Of a DNA stretch of 64,000 bases, positions 11,893 to 23,002 are shown one piece after another (position 1 is the first letter of the stretch; the number at the start of each line of letters is the position of its first letter). Source of the stretch: Costus lasius (Eukaryota; Streptophyta; Magnoliopsida; Zingiberales; Costaceae); assembly GCA_027563935.2 (NCBI GenBank), contig CM050446.2, forward strand, positions 24,369,501 through 24,433,500. The letters run 5' to 3'. The position numbers were made by a program, and so were the translations under genes. The notes under the pieces are model-generated. The model was not told where the DNA came from and did not search any database. It saw only the letters and a program-made list of their open reading frames with translations.

Positions 11893-13249
11893 AAATACCC
11901 ATGACTTAAATCTTTGCTTGTCCTCAAGCAAAAAAGAAATGATATTTCATGAGGGTCCTAGTTGATCGACAAAATTTATACTCCATAATGGTTTATAAAT
12001 GCTAAAATCTAATTACATGATGCACAAATCACTGTAGACTTTAAAGACGTTAAGATGTAAAGCAAAGTATCTAGGTCAGATCTATGGACAACCGTTATAC
12101 GATAAGTTGGATAGCAATAATCCCTCTATCACACGAATTATTAATCCACCTCAGCACCCAAAAAGCAATCTCTACAAAGTAGTAGTAAAGGTCATGCTTA
12201 TAACTTCGGTACCACCGTTCTTTCTCTCTTTCTTTTTCTACAGTGCCAAGCCGTAGCTTCGGTACCACTGCTTTCTTTTTTTTCTTTCTTTTTGATCTGC
12301 AGTGCCAAGTCACAACTTCGGTACCACTGCCCTTCTTCTTTCATTTGCCTTTTCTTTTAGTGGTAGTGCCAAGTTATGACTTCGATATCACTGCTCTTTT
12401 TCTTCCTTCCTTTTCTCTTTTTGTTGGTCAGTGCCAAATTGTAACTTCGGTACCACTACTTTTTTTTACTCTCTATTTCTTACACAGTGCCAAATTAGAG
12501 GAACTCGAACCAAAACTAATATTGAGAGTCACCAAGAGTGGTAATTGTGTCAAGTGGTTTGGTTTATAATTGTCCAATCAAACAGTACTCATGTTGGGGC
12601 ATAGATGTTTTCTAGATGCAAAGCTTATCAAGGTTCGATCCTTAAGTGTTCAGTGTATAAGGAATCAAGTAACTAGATGAGTTGTTTAGCATAAAAGATG
12701 CTCTCACGGTAGTGTGGAAGCATAAATCAATCATGAATAATATAAATCAATCAAGAATGAGATATCTTTAATTAATAGTTGCTAAACGAAAAATTTCAGC
12801 TAGAGTTTCGTGGGTTTGAAAAAAATTCATAGGCAGCACATCATAAAAGTGACTAGACCTGTCAGCAAAGTATGAAGACATAATAGAAGCACATCATGAA
12901 AGTGTCCTTGCAAAGTTTGAAACATCATGAAAGTATTACATCATAACAAAAAATGTCATGAAAGTGCAACATATCATCAAAACGTTCATCATGTTCAGTG
13001 TGCGTACAGTAGTTGAGAGGTGTAAAGTTTTAGCAGGGTTGATACATAACAAGACATCAATAGCAAAATAGTTTATCACATCGATACATATAGCAACACA
13101 TCATAAAAGCATAGAGGTTTATCATGATGCCCTATCAAAATATGTCAAAATGAGTAAAGCTCCCCCAAAGCAAAAGGTTGCATCGTCCTCGATGCATAGA
13201 GCATAGATAAGTATCAAAAGGAATGGGGAAGATTTACTAAAGTGCAGCT
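11893..13249 (-). other. E2 3' untranslated region and polypurine tract
   Basis: On the minus strand the LTR is preceded by TTGCTTGAGGACAAGC and a purine-rich stretch ending GGGTATTT, as in E1 and E3. The block includes a tandem hairpin-like motif array (12205-12487) and AT-rich DNA with repeated CATCATGAAAGT-like phrases at 12890-13100. No gene is visible. Confidence 0.7.
12205..12487 (-). repeat. Tandem AGTGCCAAGT / GGTACCACTG motif array with pyrimidine tracts
   Basis: About 4.5 copies of a 55-75 bp unit: AGTGCCAAGT, a short spacer, ACTTCGGTACCACTGC, then a T/C-rich tract. Read in the element's sense, each unit is CAGTGGTACCGAAGT...ACTTGGCACTG, an imperfect hairpin. A related single copy sits at the same place in E3 (31310-31370), before its LTR. 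Confidence 0.75.
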
Positions 13250-14515
13250 CTACTCGCTGCACTCAGCCGGGTCATCATCGTCCTCATCAGCTGCATCGGA
13301 GGAGTCGGAAACATGTATGGTGTCATCGGCACCTTCATCCTCGTCCTGTGGTGGTGGTGGTGCCATATTGCAGTGCAAGAAGATTTCGATTGATTTTACC
13401 GTCTCAATCAATGTTGCAATCTGCTTTCCCTGGTTTAACCGTTCTTGATGAAGGAGATGGAGCATGTCGTCTGTGGAGAGCCGTGCTGCTGTCCGGGGCT
13501 GTTTGCCAATGGAGGAGCTAGGGTCGATATCAAGGGGTGCAGTGTGGTCTTCTGGTGCTGCGGGCTCTAGATGAAGGCGCCAGCTGGCGCTATCTCGAAT
13601 GTCCGTCCGTGCAGAGTTTGGAAGATCCACGGTGCTGGTGGTATCCATGAAAGTCAGGTGGTAAATGTGACCACGCCAAATAATCATCTTCATGGATAGA
13701 AGATGCTCGATATCGAGGCGCCTACTGCCGACTGCCTCCTGCTGTCCATATGGGATATGGCCCAAAGATAATGCAATCATGGTAATCATACCTCCGATGC
13801 AGATGTTGCCTTTCGATGCATGGGCAATGAGAAGGAATTGGTGGGTAAGGTGATATCCGGCATTGATCTGGCAACGATGAAGTAGTCCCCACAAACAGAG
13901 TAACTCCGGTTGGTGCATAATCCCATCGCCATCTTGCGCGAAGATCGTATGTGCAAGGATGCGATGGGTGTACCTGATGCAAGGATTGGAAATGGTGGAA
14001 GCCCTGGCGTTGCACGGTGAATAGGCTGTCATGGAAGAGATGCAGCGCCAGAATATATCCTTGTTGAAGTTGGGTGGTCCAAGTCTTGAAGCGTACGCCG
14101 GAAAACCAAAGATGTCGTTCAGATCAGCGATGGTGAGGCGATACTCTGTGTTGGTAAGACTAAATGTAATCAGCCCAGGATCTATGTCAAGGGCTGATAC
14201 TTTCACTTCCACCGAGCTGAGGAATTCGAGTGTGAAAGGGATATAGGTGGGATGCACATATTGCAAGAATCTGCCCCAGCCGAATTGTCTAAACATCCAG
14301 AGCAAGTCGTCGAAGATGCCTAAAGCAGCTAGTGGAGGTGGATCAATATACCGGGTGTTGATGATGCGCCAGTTAGAAAGAACCTGATACTGCGCCGCTT
14401 GGTGATTGTCCCTCATCTAGATTTCTAGCAGCGCAGCTAGTTGTTGTGGTGGTTCTGGTCGTGGACTGGAAGTTCCTGCTAGACGCTTTTCGATTGCTTT
14501 CTTGGATGGCGGCAT
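13250..14515 (-). pseudogene. Athila-type extra ORF downstream of pol (env position)
   Basis: The frame from the ATG at 14515 (MPPSKKAIEKRL) runs 421 codons with a single in-frame TAG at 14417-14419; after it, 388 codons are uninterrupted from 14416. The core has RYIDPPPLAALGIFDDLLWM, TLEFLSSVEV, DLNDIFGFP, ILAHTIFAQDGD and HLLSMKMIIWRGHIY-like blocks, known from the extra ORF of Athila-type elements; its function is unproven. The C-terminus is acidic and Ser/Asp-rich (SDSSDAADEDDDD). No clear signal peptide or membrane segment is seen, so I do not call it an envelope protein. It lies between integrase and the 3' LTR on the same strand. One nonsense codon, otherwise well kept compared with pol. 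Confidence 0.75.
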
Positions 14516-16070
14516 GGTTGCTTGAGTGGAAGAGTTGAAGGTGCTGAGTGGTGCCGTTGAAATGCCGAAAGAGGAGCGGGCGAAAAAACAGAGGTCACAA
14601 TGAGGAAATAAGTGGAAACCTGGGGGTGAGAGTTTGCCGAAAGTGATCGGAGAAGTCGCCGGCGAGTCGGTGGCTGGCGGTGAGGCAAGCGGCGGCAACT
14701 TGGTGGGGGTAGATAGTGGGGTCAGCGAGATGTACGGAAAGGGAAAAAACGGGAACCCAAGGTGGACAAATCGGGCAAAGCTTAAGTGAATATGCTTAAC
14801 GGGTCGGGTTGTTAAGGCATTTTGAGGTTGCACCCGATAATCTCATCAGGACCCGGTTAAGTAGTTCTCGCCGAAAGAATCTGTTGGGAAATCATGGTCG
14901 CGACTTTCATCGGTACCCAGTCGTGATCTTCTCGCAGATTTTTGGTACTAGTTTTCACAACTGTGACTTGAATCACTGGGCAGCCATGATGTTCTCGTCA
15001 ATGTTATACACATTCTGTCTTCTAGAAATTCTGCCCATGATTTTCATCATAACCCTCCCGTGATTTCTTCTCGAAGATTTTGCACAGATTTTACGGCTGT
15101 GGGCATAGTCACAGCTCTGCCGTAATATTCTCGATGGATAAGTCTTTGTTTTGCCTCTTTGAGAAATCTCAGTCATGATTTTCAGCATACCCCGGTCATG
15201 ATTTCCTCGTGTAATTTCTGTGTTGCTGATTATGACTATGGCTTCAGTCACCTCCCTGCCATAATTTTCTCGGTGAAATTTCTGATGTTGGACGAGTGAT
15301 AATCACGGCCGAGATTTTCATTACGACCCGCCTGTGATTTTTGAAAAATTGGCAGAAAATGCCTGCCTTTACTGAATCAATTTGGGGATATTCCTGTGTC
15401 ATTCAAAATCAAACAGAAGCATCAATAATCATAGTAAAATAGACAGGAACATATGAAAACTAAGGCAACAAATAAAGAAAGGGCACAACAAGGCCCTCAT
15501 ATCACTTCCAACAATTAAAATTTGAATGCCATTGCTGGGGATAAACAAGTAAACAGTAGATGAGTTTGGATAGTCTCCCAATAGAACCAATCAATTCGAG
15601 TATAGCTTGCATCATTCTCGATAAGCTGCCGCTTGTTAGGGTCTCCCATGATAACTTTCTATATTCGTACTTTGCTCGAGTATCTGGAGTTTGGTGGTCA
15701 GTATCAATGTAGTGTATGCACGTTATCTATAAGATTACCACCAACGTGAGTTATCAAATACCATGAAGCAGAGCAAACTAGAAACAGCTATGAGGAAGAA
15801 AATCAAACTTATAGCAGGGAAAGCTAGGATGTTCTAAAATTGGTTGATACTTCCTAGTGTCATTTTGATATATAACAGAAATATGAGTTCACTAAGGATT
15901 TTAGACCAATCATCAAGAGAACTCCTCAAAATATGCAAACTAAACTAAACTACACAAACATGAAAACAAGAAAGAAAGATGCTGAAAATAAATTCGACTA
16001 GAATAACATGCTTGGGTTGCCTACCAAGAAGCGCTAATTTAATGGTCTGTCAGCTTGACCATGGTCAGTG
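14516..16070 (-). other. E2 spacer between integrase and the extra ORF
   Basis: This contains a leader for the extra ORF, a repeated RTGATNTTCTCG motif field at 14930-15275, and at 16011-16060 the GGTTGCCTACC junction that follows integrase in these elements. The first 320 bases are open on the minus strand in the frame of the extra ORF (up to 14833), but composition is low-complexity Pro/Ser and not convincing. Confidence 0.6.
14930..15275 (-). repeat. Six dispersed copies of an RTRATNTTCTCG motif
   Basis: CGTGATCTTCTCG, CATGATGTTCTCG, CGTGATTTCTTCTCG, CGTAATATTCTCG, CATGATTTCCTCG and CATAATTTTCTCG follow one another at 50-80 bp intervals. The stretches between them share AGATTTT- and CACAGC-like pieces. 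This looks like a decayed tandem array. Confidence 0.6.
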
Positions 16071-17243
16071 TCATCCTGGTGAGGGAGGATTAGCGAGGAG
16101 TAATACAGTTTCCTCTGATATTGGTTCGTGCGAGACATAGTGCTTAAGCTGCTGTTCGTTAACTTTGAATGTGCCGGTTGAATCACGAAAAATATCCACA
16201 GCGCCGTGAGGATAGACTTTGCGTATTACAAATGGTCCCATCCATTTAGTTCGCAGTTTACCAGGGAAAAGTTTAATCCTAGAATTGAACAAGAGTACCA
16301 TATCTCCTTCGTGAAATTCCCTTCTCATGATTCTTCAATCGTGCCATTTTTTAGTGCGTTCCTTATAAATCTTGGCGTTCTCATAGGCTTCTTGCTGAAA
16401 CTCATCGAGTTCATTGAGTTGAAGTTTCTGATATTTCTAGCTTGGTTCCCATCAAAATTCAGTTGTCGTATCGCCCAAAAGGCTTTGTGTTCAATCTCTA
16501 CTGGTAAGTGGCATGACTTGCCATATATCAACTAGAATGGAGACATACCGATTGGGGTTTTGAATACCATATGGTATGCCCATAAGGTATCGTCGAGGTT
16601 GAGTGACCAGTTCGTGCGAGTATGCGATACAGTTTTCTCCAGAATGTGCTTTATCTCCTGGTTTGATTTTCCACTTGGCTGCGAGTCTGAGGGTGGTAAG
16701 CAGTGGCCACTTTATGCGTTACTCCATATCTTTTGAGATGTGATTCAAATCTCCGATCGATAAAGTGAGATCTGCCATCGCTTATTACAACGCGGGGCAT
16801 TCCAAATCACGGAAAAAACAATTTCTTGAAAAATCTGAGAACTACCTTGGAGTCATTCGTTGGTGCGGCCAGGTTTCGACCCATTTGGAGACATAATCAA
16901 CTCCCACCAAAATGAATCTGTTACCACATGAAGATGGAAATGGACCAATAAAGTCGATACCCCAAACATCAAAAATCTTGATTTCAAGAATGGTATTAAG
17001 AGGCATCTCATTCCTTCGCGATATTCCACCCGTCCTTTGGCAACGATCACAAGATTGGACATAATTTTTCACGTCCTTGAATAGGGTCAGCCAAAAGAAT
17101 CCACATTGGAGGACTTTATACGCTTTTTTCATACCACTGCAATGCCCTCCATAAGAAGAAGAATGACATTGGAACAATACATCTGAAATCTCTTCTTCTG
17201 GTAAGCATCTCCGAATGATACAGTCTGTGCAACGCTTGAACAA
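16071..17243 (-). pseudogene. E2 integrase (zinc finger, core, C-terminus), broken
   Basis: Integrase inserts element DNA into the genome. The N-terminal HHCC finger is seen as H...GGHCSGMKKAYKVLQ...CDRCQRTG, followed by the first core aspartate in VWGIDFIGPFPSS and DYVSKWVE. The frame is lost at about 16842. Later pieces lie at 16325-16531 (MIYGKSCHLPVEIEHKAFWA, typical of the Athila integrase end) and 16071-16328 (EGDMVLLFNSRIKLFPGKL, WMGPFVI). The segment with the second and third catalytic residues (16532-16842) has stops and frameshifts. Not functional. Confidence 0.88.
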
Positions 17244-17683
17244 AAGCGTTCATCCCAATAATAATATTTTGCATTTGATACAAACTTCTTTTGCTGCTGG
17301 TATGTGAGACTCAGAGGCATAATACCGGCTGCCAAGACATTTACCAAATCGGCATACCATGGTGTCTTTATTGTGGTAACGGGTAGCAGGTTTTCATCCA
17401 GGAACGCATCATCAATCTCCTTTTCCAGGTTGCTCTCAGAAGTAGATGTTAGGCGGGATAGATGGTCTGCTATTAGATTATCGGCTCCCTTCTTGTCTTT
17501 GATCTGAATATATAATTCTTGCAACAACAATATCCATATGATTAACCATGGCTTCGCGTGCTTCTTCGTCATACAGTATCGAATCGCCGCATCATCTATA
17601 TAAACAGTAATGCGCGAGTCAATTAAATATGATTGAAACTTGTCAAACACAAAAATTACGGCTAAAAGTTCTGTTTCTGCCAT
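17129..17683 (-). pseudogene. E2 RNase H and linker to integrase
   Basis: The RNase H part has MAETELLAVIFVFDKFQSYL, VYIDDAAIRYCMTKK and the conserved end KKGADNLIADHLSRL. About 90 residues of the usual linker follow, with PWYADLVN. The 184-codon frame overlaps the integrase frame at 17129-17243, where a frameshift moves between them. It sits directly after RT. Confidence 0.85.
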
Positions 17684-20353
17684 GGCATAATTGCTCTATG
17701 CTTCATCAAGCGTTCGGCTAGCGTAATAAATGGCATGTGTCCGGTTGTCTTTTCCCTGCCCCAAAATGGCTCCTACCGCATAGTCGCTGGCGTCGCACAT
17801 AACTTCGAAGGGTAGCGACCAATCTGGAGGTCACATTATGGGAGCAGTGATCAACTCTTTCTTCAGTTGCTAAAACGCGTCCATGCAATTCTAGTCAAAA
17901 ATAAATGGAACATCCTTAGCAAGTAAAGATGTTAAAGGCCTAGCAATTTTAGAGAAATTCTCAATGAAGCGTCTATAAAAGCCTACATGTCCTAGGAAAC
18001 TTCTTATTGCTCTGACAAAGTTTGGAGGTGGCATTCTTTCCATTACATCGATTTTTGCTTTGTCGACTTTGATCCCACGCTTTGATATCAAATGACCTAG
18101 GACAATCCATTCTTTTACCATAAAATGACATTTCTCTCAATTTAGCACCAGGTTCGTCTCTTCACAACGCTGCAAAACTTGGGTCAGATTAGTGATATGG
18201 TTCCGCAAGTATACGGATATATCGAAGTAATAAATGCATCGATCCCACAGAGACCAAATACCAAGTACCAACTGACTAAGCTTCTACAAGCTAAACAACA
18301 ATAGACTGTTTGAATAGTTTTCTAAATTAAGACTAACTAAATGAAAAGCAGAAGAATAACAAAATTACACTAGGGTTGATCAAGGATGCAAGAAATCAAG
18401 GCAAGGGGTTTACCACCTCAATGAGTTATGCATGGACAATAAAAAGCATGATAATTATCAAGAGAGTTCTAGGGCAAGCATCAAACATATAGGTTGTCCT
18501 CTCTCAAGGATGCAACTAGGTATTCGCACGGGTAGACGTCTACCATCGTACTACGCTCCCCCGAACGAACCCAATAAGCAAGAGATGATATAGTATATAT
18601 CTCCCCCTCTAATGTACTAGTCACCCTTCTCTCAAAGGCGCGACTAGGTGTTTATGCAGCTAGCATATACCGTCGTAGTATGCTTCGTCTCATAAACCCA
18701 ATGGGCGCGAGGAGATATACACTACCCATGAGCAATTGCCAGCTTTCGCATGGCGATTGGCACATTCATACCTAGGGTTTCCAACATCAATATATGTCTC
18801 TCAACAGTATAAGATATCTAGATCATGAAGGAAGCAATTATCAACCAACATACAAAGAGCGCAACTAGTTAAAATAGAACGACAAAGGATTCATATATTA
18901 AAATCAGATATCCATGCACAAATCATACGAGAGGCTTGTCCCCAGCCTTGAAATGGATTTAAGCTATCAAGTTCATGTTCCGAAACAGGTTTTCAATAAG
19001 TTTAATCACAGAAGCCATGAACAACAAGATAAAACGAGAAAATAGGGAGAAGAAGATGAATATCGCCCCAAGCAGGAAGTAGGAGCGTCCAAGATCTTCT
19101 CTCTTCTTCAGTTCTTCCTCCTCCCCACGCTCTCGCGATGAGGGAGCGTTCTTTTCCTTGCTGTCGCCGCTCAGATGCTGATCGCCTCTTCGTCCTCACG
19201 TCTCGTACCAGATCCCGCCTCCTTGATTCGTAAGTGCCGCCCTCCTTAATTCGTAAGTGCCGCCCTAGTGTCTCTATCTGTCGATTTTCCTTTTTGCCCC
19301 CAATAATCATCCTTCTTCAACGCATAGAAGAGACGGACAAAATGGAAAGTCGATTCCCGACGAAACAGAAACTGCGGGGTGTGACTGATTTCCCTAGGTG
19401 GGGTGTATTATTTGCTGCGAATTCCATCTTGGCTGAAAATTGTTGTATCGCCTTGCTTTCTTTCCTGAAATTAAGCAAAAGCATAAAATAGTGAAGATTC
19501 TGCAAATATCATAATATTTCAATATAAATCCAAGGCTAACAACGAGAAAGAGTGAAAACATGGTGGTAACATCGTATAAAATGCTATATAAAAGTGACTT
19601 AACAATTAGATAAACAAGAATCAAAGCTAGACCCGTATACCAAAAAGTCGTCCATAAAGATGTCCATAATGTCTTCAATGAAATATGAGAATATCGCCAT
19701 CATGCACCGCTAGAATGTAACTGGCGCATTACATAAATCAAATGGCATACGCCGATAAGCGAAGGTGCCGAAAGGGCATGTGAATGTAGTTTTCTCTTGG
19801 TCGTCGGGGTGTATCGGTATTTGGAAAAAAAACCTGAGTAGCCATCCAAGAAATAAAAATAAGAGTTAGTGGCTAATCTTTCAAGCATTTGATTACTAAA
19901 AGGCAGAGGAAAATGGTCCTTGCGTGTGGCCTTGTTCAGTTTTCAATAGTCAATACACATGCACCACCCGGTAACAGTTCTTGTTGGGATCAACTCATTA
20001 TCCTTGTTCATTACTATCGTCACTCCTCCTTTCTTTGGTACAATGTGTACTGGACTTACCCATTGGCTATCTAAAATAGGGTAAATAATCCCTGCGTCCA
20101 ATAGTTTTAGGACTTCCTTTTTCACTACCTCTTTCAGGTTCGGATTTAATCGTCTCTGGTATTCGATAGATGGTTTGCTACCATCTTCGAGGTATATCCT
20201 ATGCATGCAAAAAGAAGGGTTAATACCTTTTATATCTTCTAAAGTATAGCCGATTACCTTCTTATGTTTCCGCAGTTTATCAAGACGAAGGTTTGTTTGT
20301 TCTGAATCGAGGTGGGCGGCTACAATAATGGGGTAAGTAGAATTCTCACCCAA
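17684..20353 (-). pseudogene. E2 reverse transcriptase, split by a solo LTR
   Basis: The N-terminal half (20353-19605) shows LLDAGIIYPILDSQWVSPV, VPKKGG and CIDY, where a TGA near 19943 replaces the usual arginine codon before KLN. A frameshift follows in a T-run near 19830. PFGTFAYRRMPFDLCNAP and the catalytic FMDDFLVYG box follow in the shifted frame. The solo LTR 18193-19604 then interrupts; after it come VLQRCEETNLVLN, HLISKRGIKVDKAKIDV and IRSFLGHVGFYRRFI. Removing the solo LTR and one ATTAG restores continuous sequence across the break. It would copy element RNA, but this copy is dead. Confidence 0.9.
18193..19604 (-). mobile_element. Solo LTR inside E2 reverse transcriptase
   Basis: 1412 bp reading TGATATGGTT...GTGACTTAACA on the + strand, flanked by ATTAG at 18188-18192 and 19605-19609. 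No internal domain, primer site or second LTR goes with it, so it is a solo LTR left by recombination between two LTRs. Its first 80 bases (CGCAAG, TATCGAAGTAATAAA, TCGATCCCACAG) match the U5 end of the Athila LTRs nearby. It has its own repeats (TCTCTCAAGG, GGCGCGACTAGGTG) at 18500-18730. Confidence 0.93.
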
Positions 20354-20666
20354 AAATTCATACCTGAGATTGCTCGGTAAGAATTTGAGCTTTAAGTCTA
20401 TTTGTTTACTGACCTCATATTTCGGCGTTGGTAATTCCTCAAGTTTTTTCGTACTCAGCTCAACTTCGGTGCTCGAGTCGAGAATATGGGCATAAGCATG
20501 AGCCTCCTTTTCCTACTCCTCATTATCTACATCTGTCAGGTAAACCTCGAGGGGGTCGACGTCTATCCAAGGAAAGTGGGGCGAATCGTGCTCATCGTCA
20601 AAGACTCCGATACTACAGCAGGAGTCTACAAAAAGAGGCTTCTTCAGACTTTCGGTTATATCAAAT

Positions 20667-21101
20667 TCAACTGTGTCCTATCAACTTCCCATTCTTAACA
20701 TCGATTATAGCACCAGTAGTTTCCAAAAATGATCTGCCTAGTATTATAGGAAGCTTGGAGTCTTTCTCCATCTCGAGTACAATGAAATCAGTTGGAATAA
20801 AAAACTTACCGACCTTAATTGGCATGTCCTCTAGAATTCCTTTTGGATGTCGTATGGAATGGTCAGCCAATTGCAATGAGATGTTTGTCAGCTTTAAGTC
20901 TCCGATATCTAGTTTCTTGCAAAGAGAGAGTGGCATTAGACTTATACTAGCACCAAGATCGCATAAAGCTCGGTCGAAGGGAGTGTTCTCAATTAAACAC
21001 TGAATGGTAAAGCTGTCTGGGTCCTTCAACTTTGGCAGTAACTTATTTTGAATGATTGTGCTGCATTCTTCAGTTAACGCCACTATGCTGTGTTCCTCCA
21101 T
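20667..21101 (-). pseudogene. E2 aspartic protease domain
   Basis: A retropepsin-like domain cuts the element polyprotein. Open over 144 codons: RALCDLGASISLMPLSL carries the catalytic aspartate in DLGAS, and VLEMEKDSKLPIILGRSFL with IDVKNGKL is the typical end of this fold. It lies between gag and RT as in other Ty3/gypsy elements. The domain is intact, but flanking frames are broken, so it cannot be made from the element's own polyprotein. Confidence 0.88.
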
Positions 21102-22837
21102 TTTTTTTTATTAGATAGGATCTCCCTCAAAAACTTAACATATGATGGCATTTGAGATAAAGCATCGGTAAAAGGGATGTTAGTATATAATTTCTTTAAA
21201 ACTTTCAAAAATTTACCGAACTGCCGATCAAGTTTCACTTTTGCCAGTCTCTGGGGAAATGGAATGGGTGGTTTGTAAGGTGGTGGTGGAACATAGACAG
21301 GTTCACTCTCTTTCATTTGTGGTTTACTCTCAAGAACAGGCTCCTCAGATTTTGGAGTTTTGGCCTCACTCTCACAATGGTCATCCTTAGGCATCTCTAG
21401 TTCTTCAAGTTGTTTACCACTGCGTGTAGTAATGGCATTGCAATGTTCTCTAGGGTTCGTTTCAGGTTATCCAGGCAATCTGCCTGGTGGTCTAGTGGAT
21501 GTGCTAGCCTGCTGGGCCATCTGGTTTTCTAGTATCTTTTGGTATGTGGTTAAACCCTTAATTGCCTTTAAGATACTTTCTATTGCCTTTGTTTGAGTTG
21601 ACACAAAGTTATCAAATCGCTACTCTAAGGTTTGTTCTTGTGGTATAGTGTTGGTATTTGATTGGGGTGGTTAGTCGAATTGCTTAGGCTGATACCCGTT
21701 ATTGGGTGGATAAAATCTAGGAGGTTGCCTATAGTTTGATGGTTGGGCTGCATTGTTGTTTCTATAGGAAAAGTTGGGATGATTCTTCCACCCAGGGTTG
21801 TAGGTGTTAGAAAAAGGATTGTTTTGGGTTCTCTGGTTAAAGTTACCTACAACATTCACAAAAGCAGGTAGGGGTCTTGTGATACCAAATTCCCTAATTG
21901 ACAGGTGTCAGAAAGATGACCTTCACTCCACAAATTTCACACATAGCAAAGTTAGAAGCAGTAGGACACATGTTCATAGAGTCAAGCTTATGAGATAATG
22001 AATCTACTTTAGCAACGAGAGAACTAAGAGCGTCGAGTTCATACTTACCGGCTTGTCGTGATGAAGTACCTCTCTCGCTCAACCATTGATAGTGGTTGAG
22101 CGCCATTTCTTTGATCAAATTGTAGGCATCGTCAACTCCCTTGTTCATCAAAGCTCCTCTAGCTTCTGCATCAACGGTAAGACGAGTGTTATAAAGCAAA
22201 CCATTATATAAAGTGTGTTCCAATACCATTTCACGAGATTGTGGTGAGGGCACATTCGTTGCAATTCCTTGAAGCGATCTCACGCCTCATATAATGATTT
22301 GCTTTCTTTTTGAGAAAAGTTGGTAATCTGGTTTCGCAGTTGCGCGGTTTTGCTCAATGAAAAATATTTTGCAAGGAAGGCATGTGAGAGTTGCTCCCAT
22401 GTGGTAATAGATCCAGATGTTAAAGAGTGTAACCAAGACCACGCTCTGTCTCTAAGTGAAAATGGAAAAAGTCGAAGTCACATAGTGTTAGTGGTCACAC
22501 CATTCATTTTAAGAGTGTCACAATATTCAAGAAAAATAGATAAATGCATATTCGGATCTTCAGCTGGTGATCCACCGAATTGGTTTTGCTGTAGCATAGA
22601 TAGAAGCGACAGTTTTATCTAGAAATTATTCACCTCTATCGGTGGACGTACAATGCTAGAATGAAATCCTTGGACGTTAGGTGCTGCAAAGTCTCGAAAT
22701 GACTTATTAGCATCCATGATTGATGTCTGTGAATACTGTTCGGGTTTAAGTTTCTGAAGCTTCTTGCGACGCCGGCACGTTCTTTTAATTTCCAAATCAA
22801 ATGGTATTATAGGTTCCCGGTGTGAGGTTCTGTGCAT
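21083..22837 (-). pseudogene. E2 gag (capsid and CCHC knuckle), broken
   Basis: Gag packages element RNA. Pieces in order: 22837-22619 (FAAPNVQGFHSSIVRP, the usual Athila gag start), a frameshifted capsid stretch, 22283-21894 (VDAEARGALMNKGVDDAYNL, CEICGVK, a damaged knuckle), 21859-21671 (Asn/Pro/Gln-rich, ending KQFD then TAA), and 21394-21083 (VPPPPYKPPIPFPQRLAK, the usual gag-protease linker). The TAA after QFD falls at the position of a TAA in E3 gag. Several frameshifts and stops. Confidence 0.85.
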
Positions 22838-22978
22838 AAACTAAAGTCTAACAAAGTGAATAGCTCGTTAAATCAAGAAAGGTGTAAACTGAAATAAAAG
22901 AAAGTATACTAATATAAAGTGAAGCTAAGAATGTCTAGTATAGTAACTCCTAAATCTAGTCAATATTGCCGAAATTAG

Positions 22979-22996
22979 TCCCTGGCAACGGCGCCA
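22979..22996 (-). other. E2 primer-binding site (tRNA-Asp type)
   Basis: On the + strand it reads TCCCTGGCAACGGCGCCA, one base different from the 3' end of plant tRNA-Asp. It lies six bases from the upstream LTR (23003) and so fixes the minus orientation of E2. Confidence 0.9.
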
Positions 22997-23002
22997 AAAA
23001 CT

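Noticed and set aside
13250..14515. Calling the extra ORF an envelope protein
   Set aside because: No signal peptide, no membrane anchor and no furin-like site visible; position alone is not enough.
20428..21003. 191-codon + strand frame
   Set aside because: Antisense to the E2 protease and RT start, which have clear motifs on the other strand.
22979..22996. tRNA-like sequence
   Set aside because: Only the 3' end complement of tRNA-Asp used as a primer site; no cloverleaf around it. No tRNA, rRNA or CRISPR array was seen anywhere in the window.
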